Both the position numbers and the translations under genes were made by a program. A stretch of DNA of 64,000 nt from Betaproteobacteria bacterium. Its GTDB lineage: Bacteria > Pseudomonadota > Gammaproteobacteria > Burkholderiales > SG8-39. Numbering within the stretch: the first letter of the stretch is position 1; the number at the start of each line of letters is the position of its first letter. Location: the NCBI GenBank assembly GCA_016195915.1, contig JACPYS010000040.1:1-64000 (forward strand), given 5' to 3'. The notes below the pieces were generated by a model. That model was not told the origin of the DNA and searched no databases. It worked only from the letters and a program-made list of their open reading frames with translations. Below, piece by piece: positions 54,400-63,096 of the stretch.

Positions 54400-55854
54400 T
54401 CAGTGGGCTGGATCATGCGCGAGCAGGGTTTCCAGCGTCTGCAGGTTCGCGAGCTGATCGAGCGCAAGCACCTGCTCGCACACCGCCTGCGCATGGGCGG
54501 GCGGAAAATACAAGGCGGCGTTTTCGAAAAACTTGGCGCGCACTTCGTCGTTGGTGAGCGGTCGCTCGGCGTGGCCGCGGTTGACGGCCTCGCGATGGCG
54601 CAGCGTGCGCCCGTCGTCGAGTGTGACGCGCACTTCGCCGGTGTAGTGCAGCGGGAAGGTCGAATCGGGGTCCTCCAGGTAATCGATGCGGTCCATCAGC
54701 GCCAACGCGTGGGCGTCGCCATAGGCTTCCGGAGTCAGTTCTTTCAGGCCGAGACGACCGCGCAGCAGACCGCTCGCGACCGCGTAAGGCAAGCTGAACT
54801 TCGCGTCGTAGTCGCTGACCGGCCGGCGCTTCTTGGCCACCGGCTCGCACACCGCTGGTATCACCGCCGCCGGAACCAGCACCTGGACCGACCGGATGCG
54901 CTGCGGATCCAGCCCGGAGCGATGCAGCGCGATTGCCGCATCGGCGCTCGCGTGTACGAAGTGGCACATCGGGAAGGGTTTGACGGCGACGTTCTCGAGT
55001 TCCCATCGCGTCGCCGTGCCGTCGGAGCCCAGCCCCGCGGTGGCGAGCGTCAGGTCGACGTTCCGATACTCTGCCTCGCCGAGATAGCAGCGGTAGAAGC
55101 CGTAGCGCCCTTCGTACGGCGCCTGCGGTGCCACGATGCCGTTGGCGGCGAAGGTCGCCGCGGTAATCGCGGCCTGCGCTGCCCAACCCGGGTGCATGCG
55201 CTTGGTCCAGGCGCCATCCTCGATGAACTGCAGGCTGCCGCTTGCCATGGATAGCGCAATCCCCTGCGCGTGCACCAGTTGGGTGATGTCGAGGCCGAGC
55301 AGGCGGCCGGCAGCCAGCGTGCTCGCAAATGCGCCGACGACACCCGTGGGATGGAAGCCATGCGCGTGGAACCCGCCGCGCGCTGCGCTCGCGATGCGAG
55401 CTCCCGCCTCGAGCGCCGCAATGTACGCGGCAAGCATGTCGGCTCCGCTCGCGCGGCGCTCGCCGGCAAGCGCATACACCGTAGGCAGCACGCTGACGCT
55501 GAGATGAATGATCCCCGTCATGTGCGTGTCGTCGTAATCGAGCCCGTGCGCCAGCACGCCGTTCAGCAGCGCCGCATCGCGCAAGGGCAGGCGCTGCGCG
55601 AAACCGAATACGCCCCGCCCGCCCTGCGCAGATCCTTCCGAACCCGCCAGTGCGTGGACCGATTGTACGAATTTCAGCGCGAACGGCTCCCTGCGTGCGG
55701 CGAGCGCGCAGCCGATCGCATCGAGCATCAGGTGTCGGGCACGCAGGTTGACCGCCGCCGGCACCTGCTCGAGGCGCATGCCGTGCACGAAACCCGACAG
55801 CGTGCGCGCGGTACTGTCAACCGCGGTGTGGGCAACGGCAACCGGGTCGTTCAT
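54400..55854 (-). CDS. MmgE/PrpD family protein
   Basis: 484 residues from the ATG at 55854, which overlaps the receptor gene stop (ATGA). DAIGCALAARREPFALKFVQ, LNGVLAHGLDYDDTHMTGIIH and HPTGVVGAFASTLAAGRLLG are typical of MmgE/PrpD, a family that includes 2-methylcitrate dehydratase and cis-aconitate decarboxylase. In Pseudomonas an MmgE/PrpD gene accompanies itaconate degradation genes, so a related substrate is likely. Its exact reaction is unproven. Confidence 0.88.
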   Translation of the reverse strand: MNDPVAVAHTAVDSTARTLSGFVHGMRLEQVPAAVNLRARHLMLDAIGCALAARREPFALKFVQSVHALAGSEGSAQGGRGVFGFAQRLPLRDAALLNGVLAHGLDYDDTHMTGIIHLSVSVLPTVYALAGERRASGADMLAAYIAALEAGARIASAARGGFHAHGFHPTGVVGAFASTLAAGRLLGLDITQLVHAQGIALSMASGSLQFIEDGAWTKRMHPGWAAQAAITAATFAANGIVAPQAPYEGRYGFYRCYLGEAEYRNVDLTLATAGLGSDGTATRWELENVAVKPFPMCHFVHASADAAIALHRSGLDPQRIRSVQVLVPAAVIPAVCEPVAKKRRPVSDYDAKFSLPYAVASGLLRGRLGLKELTPEAYGDAHALALMDRIDYLEDPDSTFPLHYTGEVRVTLDDGRTLRHREAVNRGHAERPLTNDEVRAKFFENAALYFPPAHAQAVCEQVLALDQLANLQTLETLLAHDPAH

Positions 55855-56825
55855 CAATCGACCTTCGCACCGGAAAACTTGACGGCCCTGGTCCATTTCG
55901 CGACTTCGGACCTGATATACGCGCCGAGTTCCTCAGGGCTCATCACCATCGGCTCGACGCCCTGCGTGAGAAACTGCTCGCGCACATCCTTGCTGTTGAG
56001 CGCCTTGTTGACCTCGGTATTGAGCCTGGCGACGATCGGCGCCGGCGTCCGCGCGGGCGCCACGATCGCGATCCAGGGCACGCCGCTGAAGCCCGGATAG
56101 CCGAGTTCCGCGATCGTAGGCAGTTCGGGAGCGGCGCCGATGCGGCTCGAGCTGCTGACGGCGAGCGCCCGCAGCCGGCCCTGCTTGATGAACGGCAGTA
56201 CCGCGACCGAGGTTTCGAACATCACGTCGACCTGCCCGGCGATCAAGTCCGTCACCGCCGGAGGGCCGCCCTTGTAGGGCACGTGCGTCATGTCGATTTC
56301 GGACACACCCCGGAACATTTCCATGACCAGGTGGTTGGTGACACCACTGCCGCCGGACGCGTAGTTGATGGTCTTCGGCTTCGCCTTTGCCATCGCGACG
56401 AGTTCCTTGACGCTGCTTGCCGGAAAGTTCGGGTTCACGACCAGGACGAGCGGCACGATCGCGATCCCGGCGACCGGAGCGAAGTCCTTGATCGGGTCGT
56501 ACGGCAGCTTGCTGTAGAGCCCCGGGTTCACCGCCAACGGGCCGCTCGAACTCACCAGCAGCGTATAGCCGTCGGGCAGCGCGCTCATCGCCGACTGCGT
56601 GGCGATGATGCCTGCAGCGCCCGGCCGGTTTTCGACGACGAACTGCTGGCCAAGGGACTGGCTCAGCCGTAACGCGATCGCCCGCCCCAAGGTATCGGTC
56701 GCCTGGCCGGGCGGGAAGCCGATCAGCATGCGCACCGCCTTGTTCGGATAGTCGGATTGGGCGCAGACGGGGTGCACGGACAGGGCGAGCAGCAGCATCG
56801 CGGCGAAACGGCGGATTGGGTTCAT
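55854..56825 (-). CDS. Bug/TctC-type solute-binding protein
   Basis: 323 residues from MNPIRRF. The signal peptide ends near VCAQ; VRMLIGFPPGQATDTLGRAI, FVVENRPGAAGIIATQSAMS and MTHVPYKGGPPAVTDLIAGQ are the Bug pattern. It is first in the minus-strand arm, with a palindromic GntR-type operator about 10 bases before its start. It probably binds the carboxylate metabolised by this cluster. Confidence 0.88.
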   Translation of the reverse strand: MNPIRRFAAMLLLALSVHPVCAQSDYPNKAVRMLIGFPPGQATDTLGRAIALRLSQSLGQQFVVENRPGAAGIIATQSAMSALPDGYTLLVSSSGPLAVNPGLYSKLPYDPIKDFAPVAGIAIVPLVLVVNPNFPASSVKELVAMAKAKPKTINYASGGSGVTNHLVMEMFRGVSEIDMTHVPYKGGPPAVTDLIAGQVDVMFETSVAVLPFIKQGRLRALAVSSSSRIGAAPELPTIAELGYPGFSGVPWIAIVAPARTPAPIVARLNTEVNKALNSKDVREQFLTQGVEPMVMSPEELGAYIRSEVAKWTRAVKFSGAKVD

Positions 56826-56833
56826 CGGAGGCC

Positions 56834-56853
56834 CTATTTGTACGGACAATAAC
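56834..56853. promoter_or_regulatory. operator-like palindrome upstream of the receptor gene
   Basis: TGTACGGACA (56839-56848), read on the minus strand TGTCCGTACA, matches nine of ten core bases of the perfect palindrome at 57771-57790. Both sites flank the GntR gene, implying one regulator for both arms. Confidence 0.65.
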
Positions 56854-56908
56854 AATTTAAGCCCGGACCCACGCGCTGTCAAGTGGAAACTGCGGGAAAC
56901 TGCGATCG

Positions 56909-57712
56909 CTACTTGCGCAACTGCATGTGGTAGGTGAAGCGCTCGCTGGGGTGGACGTTGTCGGCCACCTCGAGCAGCTTACCGTCGCCGCTGTAGTAGC
57001 GGCGCACGATGCGCAGCGCGGGCGCGCCGGCCGTGGCGCCCAGGTTGGCGGCGTCGCCGGCATCGAGCACCACGCCCTGCAGGTCCTGCTCGACGCGCTC
57101 GATCGGAATCCGGTACTCGCGCTCGATCAACGCGTACACCGCGGTCTTGCGTTCGCGCAGCTTCGCCTCGATGCCCTTGAGGACCGGATTCAGGTAGAGC
57201 CGCGTCAGGCAAAACGGGCGGGCAGCCTTGCCGTTGATCTTTGCGTCGGTCGCGCCCTGGTAGCGGATGCCCACCGCGTAGATCCACTCCGCCCCCGCCT
57301 CGGCACCGAACTCGCGCGCCTGCGCCTTGCTAAGCGCCACGCGGCCTACGTAGACCAGGCGCAACTCGGTGTCCTGAGCATACTGCGACAAGTCTCGCAA
57401 GGAGGCGGCATCGTGGCTGTAGCGCGCATCGTCCGGCGTGGCGACAACCACGGTACCGACACGCTGGCGTCGCGTGACCAGCCCGGCCGACGACAGCACG
57501 CGCACCGCGCCCCGCGCGGTGAAGCGGCTGATGCCGAATTTTTCGCACAGCTCGAGTTCGGTCGGCAGCCGCGCGCCGAGCGGATAGGTTCCGTTGGCGA
57601 TGCCGCGCTTGAGCTCACGCGCGATCTGCAGATAGCGCGGCTGGGCGTTGGCTGACGCCTGCTTCACAGGAGCGCGGCGCTTGGCTGCGCTGCGTTTGCG
57701 GGTTGCGTTCAC
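56909..57712 (-). CDS. GntR family regulator with UTRA domain
   Basis: 267 residues. A basic N-terminal tail precedes the winged-helix domain (about 25-95: LPTELELCEKFGISRFTARG, GAVRVLSSAGLVTRRQRVGT), then a UTRA ligand-binding domain of the HutC type ending YHMQLRK. It likely senses a cluster metabolite and binds the matched palindromes at 56834-56853 and 57771-57790. It sits between the two catabolic arms and reads with the minus-strand arm. Confidence 0.9.
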   Translation of the reverse strand: MNATRKRSAAKRRAPVKQASANAQPRYLQIARELKRGIANGTYPLGARLPTELELCEKFGISRFTARGAVRVLSSAGLVTRRQRVGTVVVATPDDARYSHDAASLRDLSQYAQDTELRLVYVGRVALSKAQAREFGAEAGAEWIYAVGIRYQGATDAKINGKAARPFCLTRLYLNPVLKGIEAKLRERKTAVYALIEREYRIPIERVEQDLQGVVLDAGDAANLGATAGAPALRIVRRYYSGDGKLLEVADNVHPSERFTYHMQLRK

Positions 57713-57770
57713 GGCAGGAGTTTCAACCCGGAGTCCACATCTCGATTGACATCGTCTGATCAGGGTTCCA

Positions 57771-57790
57771 TAATATGTCCGGACATATTA
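57771..57790. promoter_or_regulatory. perfect 20-bp palindrome, GntR operator candidate
   Basis: TAATATGTCC followed by its exact reverse complement GGACATATTA, 31 bases before the CitE-like gene and about 60 bases from the regulator start. Its length and symmetry are typical of GntR/HutC operators. Confidence 0.75.
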
Positions 57791-57820
57791 AACCAATCCG
57801 GCCAGCCAGTCACCCCCCCA

Positions 57821-58675
57821 ATGCAGCCAAACTCGTTGCGAGCCGACCCACGATCGATGCTGTTCGTATCGGGCGAAAAGACCGGGCGATTTGCCAAGGC
57901 CATGGCCGCGGGCGCCGACGTCGTGTGCATCGACCTGGAGGATGCCGTTCACCCGGACCGCAAAAACGCGGCACGCGCCAGTGTAATCGAGTGGCTCAAA
58001 GCGAACCCGGCGTCGGGCGCAGGGCCCGCGCTCGCGCTGCGCATCAACGGCGTGCGCACCGAGAACGGCCTGCGCGACGTGCTGGCACTGCTCGACAGCG
58101 GCGTACAGCTTGATTGGCTGCTGGTACCCAAGGTCGAAGACGCGGCGGACTTGCAAATCCTGCACGCGTTGGCGGGCGAGCGCTATGAACGCCGGGTCGC
58201 GCTGGTCGAAACCCCACGTGGCGTCGAGAACGCGTTGCAGATCGCCCATGCGGGCGGCAAACTGGCCGCGCTGATGCTGGGCGGTGCCGATCTCGCGGCC
58301 GAACTTGGCGCGCAGTTCGGCTGGGACGGCCTGCTTTACGCACGCGGCCGGCTCGTCAATGCAGCGAAAGCTGCTGGGCTGAAGGCTTGGGACGTGCCGC
58401 ACATCGATTTGACGAAGCCCGAGGAACTCGCTACCGAGACGCGTAAGGCCCTCGCCTTGGGCTTCAATTGCAAGACCGCGATTCACCCGCAACAGATCGC
58501 GGCAATCCACGCCGCGTTCGCGCCTTCGGAGGCAGACCTCGCGTGGGCAAGCGCGCTGCTGCAAGCGATGCCAGAGGGTTCCGCTACCGGCGCATTCATC
58601 TTCCAGGGCCGCATGGTCGACGCACCTGTGCTGCGCAAGGCGCAACGCATCGTCGGCCTGGCCCGGCTTTCCTGA
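57821..58675 (+). CDS. CitE-like (HpcH/HpaI) C-C lyase
   Basis: 284 residues: SMLFVSGEKTGRFAKAMAAG, CIDLEDAVHPDRKNAARASV (metal Glu/Asp), VETPRGVENALQIAHAGGK and FNCKTAIHPQQIAAIHAAF identify the citrate-lyase-beta family of malyl- or citramalyl-CoA lyases. In an itaconate pathway it would split citramalyl-CoA into acetyl-CoA and pyruvate. It is the first gene of the plus-strand arm, directly behind the palindromic operator. Confidence 0.88.
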   Translation: MQPNSLRADPRSMLFVSGEKTGRFAKAMAAGADVVCIDLEDAVHPDRKNAARASVIEWLKANPASGAGPALALRINGVRTENGLRDVLALLDSGVQLDWLLVPKVEDAADLQILHALAGERYERRVALVETPRGVENALQIAHAGGKLAALMLGGADLAAELGAQFGWDGLLYARGRLVNAAKAAGLKAWDVPHIDLTKPEELATETRKALALGFNCKTAIHPQQIAAIHAAFAPSEADLAWASALLQAMPEGSATGAFIFQGRMVDAPVLRKAQRIVGLARLS

Positions 58676-58687
58676 CCAGGAGACAGC

Positions 58688-59206
58688 ATGGTCCAAGCAA
58701 TGAAGAAGCTCGGCGAAAAGCACTACCGCGAATCCTTCGGCCGCCACTACGAGGAGTTCGCCGTCGGCGACGTGTATGAACACCGGCCGGGCCGCACCAT
58801 CAGCGAGACCGACAACACCTGGTTCACGCTGCTCACCATGAACACCCATCCGATGCACTTCGACGCCGAGTACGCCAAGGCGAGCGAATTCGGCCGGTGC
58901 ATCGTGTGCAGCCCGCTGACGGTGGCGTTGATGGTCGGCATGAGCGTGACCGACGTGAGCCAGAAAGCGATCGCCAACCTCGGCTGGACCGACATCAAGC
59001 TCACGTTCCCGCTGTTCGCCGGCGACACCCTCTACGCCATGTCCGAAGTGCTCGACAAGCGCGAGTCGAACTCGCGGCCGGGCGCGGGGATCGTGAGCGT
59101 GCGCACGACCGGCAACAACCAGGACGGCAAGGTCGTGTGCACCTTCAGCCGCACGATGCTGATCGCCAAGCGCGGACACAGCGTCGAGGACAAGGTCAAC
59201 TACTGA
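58688..59206 (+). CDS. MaoC family hydratase
   Basis: 172 residues, hot-dog fold: FAVGDVYEHRPGRTISETDN, NTHPMHFDAEYAKASEFGRC (Asp/His hydratase motif) and FSRTMLIAKRGHSVEDK. The family includes mesaconyl-CoA and itaconyl-CoA hydratases. It sits between the CitE-like lyase and the acyl-CoA dehydrogenase. A CAGGAGACAGC ribosome site precedes the ATG at 58688. Confidence 0.87.
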   Translation: MVQAMKKLGEKHYRESFGRHYEEFAVGDVYEHRPGRTISETDNTWFTLLTMNTHPMHFDAEYAKASEFGRCIVCSPLTVALMVGMSVTDVSQKAIANLGWTDIKLTFPLFAGDTLYAMSEVLDKRESNSRPGAGIVSVRTTGNNQDGKVVCTFSRTMLIAKRGHSVEDKVNY

Positions 59207-59222
59207 AATGAGGACGCAAGCC

Positions 59223-60383
59223 ATGGACACCCGCGCGACGGATAAGAGTAGCGACCAGCACGAATTCGTCGATGCGGTCGAGACCTGGGTCGAGAAGGAA
59301 CTGCGCCCGGTCGCGCGCAAGTTCGACCTGGCCGACGAGTATCCGCACGAGATCGTGGAGCAGATGAAGGCGCTCGGGCTGTTCGGCGCCACCATCAGCG
59401 AGGAGTATGGCGGGCTCGGCCTGTCGGCGTGGACCTATGCGCAGATCGTGATCAAGGTCGCATCGGCGTGGATGGCGCCGTCGGGGATCTTCAACTCTCA
59501 CCTGATCGTGGCTTCGGCGATCGAACGCAGCGGCACCGAAGAACAGAAGCGCAAGTACCTGCCCAGGATGGCGAGCGGCGAAATGCGCGCGAGCATCGGC
59601 CTGACCGAGCCCAACGCCGGCTCCGACCTGCAGGCGATCCGCACCACAGCGAAGCTCGACGGCGACGAATACGTCGTCAACGGCAGCAAGATGTGGATCA
59701 CCAACAGCCTGCATGGGCAGTTCACGCTGTTGCTGGTGAAGACCGATCCGGAGGCGGAGCCGCGCCACAAGGGCATGAGCCTGCTGATCGCTGAGAAAGG
59801 CCCCGGCTACGAAGTCGCCAAGCTGAAGAAGATGGGATACCGATCCATCGACACCTGCGAAATCAACTTCGACAATTACCGCGTGCCGAAGGCGAACCTG
59901 CTCGGCGGAGTCGAGGGCAAAGGCTTCGTACAAACGGCCGGCGGTCTGGAACTGGGCCGCATCAACGTCGCCGCGCGCGGCGCCGGCATTGCCGAAGGCG
60001 CGCTGAAACTTTCGCTGCGCTACGCACAAGAGCGCAGCGCGTTCGGCAAGCCGATCTGGCAGCATCAGGCGGTGCAGATGAAGCTCGCGGACATGGTGAC
60101 CCAGGTCGAAGGCGCCAAGCGGCTCATTGAACAGGCGGCGCGCAAGTATGACCGCGGCGAGCGTTGCGACCTGGAGGCGGCGATGGCCAAGCTGGCCGGC
60201 TCCGAGGCCGGTGCGTTCTGCGCGCAGGAAGGCATGCGCATTTTCGGCGGCTACAGCTATTCGGTGGAGTACGACATCGAGCGCTACTACCGCGATGCGA
60301 TGCTGATGTGCATCGGCGAAGGCACCAATGAGATTTTGCGGCAGGTGATTGCGAAGCAGTTGGTGGAGCGCTACCGCATTTGA
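59223..60383 (+). CDS. acyl-CoA dehydrogenase
   Basis: 386 residues: GLTEPNAGSDLQAIRTTAKL (FAD/substrate), MWITNSLHGQFTLLLVK, SLRYAQERSAFGKPIWQHQA and the end LMCIGEGTNEILRQVIAKQL with the catalytic Glu. FAD-dependent alpha,beta-dehydrogenation of an acyl-CoA, probably a C5 dicarboxyl-CoA in this cluster. The GAGGACGCAAGCC site favours the ATG at 59223; one at 59208 is the alternative. Last gene of the plus-strand arm. Confidence 0.9.
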   Translation: MDTRATDKSSDQHEFVDAVETWVEKELRPVARKFDLADEYPHEIVEQMKALGLFGATISEEYGGLGLSAWTYAQIVIKVASAWMAPSGIFNSHLIVASAIERSGTEEQKRKYLPRMASGEMRASIGLTEPNAGSDLQAIRTTAKLDGDEYVVNGSKMWITNSLHGQFTLLLVKTDPEAEPRHKGMSLLIAEKGPGYEVAKLKKMGYRSIDTCEINFDNYRVPKANLLGGVEGKGFVQTAGGLELGRINVAARGAGIAEGALKLSLRYAQERSAFGKPIWQHQAVQMKLADMVTQVEGAKRLIEQAARKYDRGERCDLEAAMAKLAGSEAGAFCAQEGMRIFGGYSYSVEYDIERYYRDAMLMCIGEGTNEILRQVIAKQLVERYRI

Positions 60384-60472
60384 ACGCCCTGCCTGCCTAG
60401 GAACTGCTAGCGAGGTCGGCTTCGTATTGTCGGCTGTATTCCGGATAATGTAATCATGCAGATCCGTCCGAT

Positions 60473-62305
60473 ATGACCACCACTCCCCATCGCTGGCGTT
60501 TCTTCCGTACCGGCGGCTTCGACCAGGTGCGCATCGATACCCCCGCCGAACTCCTCGCGCTTGCCGAACTGGACCAGAAGCTCTGGGTCGCTCTCTCCTG
60601 CCCGGTCAACGGCATCGAGTTCGACGCCGCGACCCTCGCGATGGTCGATAGCGATAGCGATGGCCGGGTGCGAGCAGCAGAACTGATCGGCGCCGTCCGC
60701 TGGGCGGGCGAACGTCTGAAGAACCATGCCGCGCTGGCGGGAGACCAAGCCGGTGTGCCCGCTTCCGCAATCCGGGACGACGATGAGGAAGGCGCTGCCA
60801 TCGCCGCGGCAGCGCGCGCGCTACTCGCCGACCGCGGCAAAGGCAACGACGCCGTGATCACAGTCGAAGACGCGAGCGCTGCGCACAAGCGATTCGCCGA
60901 GAAAGCCGTCGTCGCGTGGCAAGCAACCGGGCAGGATGCGCGCCCATTGGGAGATGCGACCGAGGCGGCATTCGAAGCGATGAATGCGGTGTTGGAAAAG
61001 GTGCAGGATTACTTCACGCGCTGCCGGCTCGCCGCATTCGACGAGCGCGCCGGCAGCGCACTCAACGTGCCGGAGAGCGCGTTCCAAGCGTTGGGCAACA
61101 GCACCCTCAAGGCCGACGCCGCTCCCGTGGCGGCGCTGCCCCTCGCCCGCGCCGAGGCTAACCGCCCCCTGCCGCTCGACGGCAGCGTCAATCCCGCGTG
61201 GGCGCTCGCGATCAGGAAGTTTCACGACGCCACGGTGGTTCCCCTACTCGGTGCACGCGAGAATCTGACCGAAGCGGACTGGCAGTCGCTCACCGAAAAG
61301 CTCGCGTCCTACAGTGCATGGCTCGCGGCGAAGCCAGCCGAGGCGCCCGAAGGGGAAGGCCTGAAAAAACTCGAGCGCCTCGCGCGCTACTGCCGCGACC
61401 TGATGACGCTCGCGAACAATTTTGTCGCATTCAAGGATTTCTACACCCGTCAGGGCAAGGCCACGTTCCAGGTCGGCACGCTGTATCTGGATGGCCGCTC
61501 CGCAGACCTGTGCGTGGCCGTGAACGACCCGACCAAGCACTCTGCGCTCGCCACCCTTTCGCGCATCTGCCTCGTGTATTGCGACTGCGTGCGCGGCGCG
61601 GAAAAGCGAACCATCGCCGCCGCGTTTACCGCCGGCGATTCGGACCAGTTGATGGTGGGACGCAACGGCGTGTTCTACGACCGGCAGGGGCGCGACTGGG
61701 ACGCCACCATCGCCAAGATCATCGATCATCCGATCAGCCTGCGCCAGGCGTTCTGGATGCCCTACAGAAAGGCCGCACGCATGATCGCGGAGCAGGCGCA
61801 GAAGTTCGCGGCGAATCGTGCTGCGGCGAGCGACGCAAGAATGATGGCCGCAGCGGTGGCCGGCAAGCCGCCGCCCCCGCCCGCGCCGTTCGACGTGGCC
61901 AAGTTCGCCGGCATCTTCGCCGCGATCGGCCTTGCCGTCGGAGCCCTCGGCGCCGCCGCCGCGTCGGTGATCACCGGCCTGCTCGCGCTAAAATGGTGGC
62001 AGACGCCCCTCGCCATCGCGGGACTGCTGCTCCTGGTGTCGGGCCCGGCAGTGGTGCTCGCGTGGTTCAAGCTGCGTTCGCGCAACCTCGGTCCGATCCT
62101 CGACGCCAACGGCTGGGCAATCAACAGCCGCGCGCGCATCAACATTCCGTTCGGTACTTCGTTGACCCAACTTGCCACGCTTCCGCCCGGCGCGGAGCGA
62201 TCGCTGACCGACCCCTACGCGGAAAAAGAGACGCCGTGGGGAACGTATCTCGCGATTGCCGCAGTGGTCGCCCTAATGCTGTTCTGGTCGCTGCGAACCG
62301 GTTGA
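60473..62305 (+). CDS. large membrane-associated protein with EF-hand-like loop (610 aa)
   Basis: 610 residues, starting MTTTPHRWRFFRTGGFDQVR. The segment DSDSDGRVRAAELIGAV near residue 60 has the spacing of an EF-hand calcium loop. The middle is soluble and helical. Two or three hydrophobic helices lie at about 475-530, another at the extreme C-terminus (about 590-606). Unrecognised, but similar proteins appear as uncharacterised membrane proteins in Betaproteobacteria. Function unknown. Confidence 0.7.
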   Translation: MTTTPHRWRFFRTGGFDQVRIDTPAELLALAELDQKLWVALSCPVNGIEFDAATLAMVDSDSDGRVRAAELIGAVRWAGERLKNHAALAGDQAGVPASAIRDDDEEGAAIAAAARALLADRGKGNDAVITVEDASAAHKRFAEKAVVAWQATGQDARPLGDATEAAFEAMNAVLEKVQDYFTRCRLAAFDERAGSALNVPESAFQALGNSTLKADAAPVAALPLARAEANRPLPLDGSVNPAWALAIRKFHDATVVPLLGARENLTEADWQSLTEKLASYSAWLAAKPAEAPEGEGLKKLERLARYCRDLMTLANNFVAFKDFYTRQGKATFQVGTLYLDGRSADLCVAVNDPTKHSALATLSRICLVYCDCVRGAEKRTIAAAFTAGDSDQLMVGRNGVFYDRQGRDWDATIAKIIDHPISLRQAFWMPYRKAARMIAEQAQKFAANRAAASDARMMAAAVAGKPPPPPAPFDVAKFAGIFAAIGLAVGALGAAAASVITGLLALKWWQTPLAIAGLLLLVSGPAVVLAWFKLRSRNLGPILDANGWAINSRARINIPFGTSLTQLATLPPGAERSLTDPYAEKETPWGTYLAIAAVVALMLFWSLRTG

Positions 62306-62332
62306 CGGCGAAGGTTCGCGCGAGCGCCCTGA

Positions 62333-62701
62333 TTATTTGCGTTTGGCACGTCGCGAAATGGATTGCTTTCCAAGCGCCGATTTTACTTTCGCCATGAGTA
62401 CCGGCGTGATTTTCTCTTGATGCTCAACCTTGCTGATATAGGCTTGGGTAACGCCCAGGCGCACTGCCAATTCTCGTTGCGTCATGTTGGCCTTCATGCG
62501 TGCAAGGGAAACAGGGTTGTCCACGTAATCTTCCAGGGCAAACGGCACGTACTCGCCGCTTTTTTCCGCAACCGCATCCAGACCAGCGAGTTCATCCTCG
62601 ATTCTTTCACGCAGCGCGTTGTATACGGCGACCGGGATCAATACGAACTCGGGACTGCCGGAAAGAGACTTGATGATTTGAAGGTTCAGGGGAGCGTTCA
62701 T
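62333..62701 (-). CDS. HTH antitoxin (Xre-type)
   Basis: 122 residues. The N-terminal half may contact the toxin; the C-terminal half is a Xre-type helix-turn-helix (MTQRELAVRLGVTQAYISKV). This matches antitoxins such as HigA/MqsA relatives that follow a RelE-like toxin gene. It overlaps the toxin gene by 4 bases (ATGA) and is its second cistron. Confidence 0.85.
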   Translation of the reverse strand: MNAPLNLQIIKSLSGSPEFVLIPVAVYNALRERIEDELAGLDAVAEKSGEYVPFALEDYVDNPVSLARMKANMTQRELAVRLGVTQAYISKVEHQEKITPVLMAKVKSALGKQSISRRAKRK

Positions 62702-62958
62702 TTGTAAGCATCTCCACGGGGTTTGAGCATTTCAATCGCAATCACCTGGACCGCGTCTTGCCGGTCGTAAATTACTCGCCAACTGCCTACACGCAGGCGG
62801 TAGAGCGGTACGCCCGAGAGCCGCTTGGTATCAAGCGCCGGATCGTCCGGATTGTGGCCAAGCTGGTTGATCTTCTCGGCCAGCCTGGCGCGCTCACCGC
62901 GAGGCAGGCTTTGCAGCTTCTTCCGTGCCTGCCGTCGAATCACGATCGTATACGGCAT
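62698..62958 (-). CDS. RelE-family toxin
   Basis: 86 residues: VIRRQARKKLQSLPRGERAR, TKRLSGVPLYRLRVGSWRVI and the ending VIAIEMLKPRGDAYK. RelE family toxins cut mRNA on the ribosome. It is first in a toxin-antitoxin operon (toxin first, HigBA-like order). Three GGTTAT repeats lie directly upstream. Confidence 0.9.
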   Translation of the reverse strand: MPYTIVIRRQARKKLQSLPRGERARLAEKINQLGHNPDDPALDTKRLSGVPLYRLRVGSWRVIYDRQDAVQVIAIEMLKPRGDAYK

Positions 62959-62959
62959 A

Positions 62960-62988
62960 GGTTATATTAATGGTTATGTTTGGTTATG
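62960..62988. promoter_or_regulatory. three GGTTAT direct repeats before the toxin-antitoxin operon
   Basis: GGTTAT at 62960, 62972 and 62982 (spacing 12 and 10) immediately before the toxin start, in an AT-rich patch likely to include the promoter. They probably form an operator for the HTH antitoxin; this is inference. Confidence 0.5.
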
Positions 62989-63096
62989 TCTAGACGCAGC
63001 GCGACGGAGGCGGTCTAACGAAGTCATCCTGGTGCGCACGGAGCATCGGGAGTTGGAAAGTCTGGATAACGCACATGCGTCGGATCACGGACTGAA

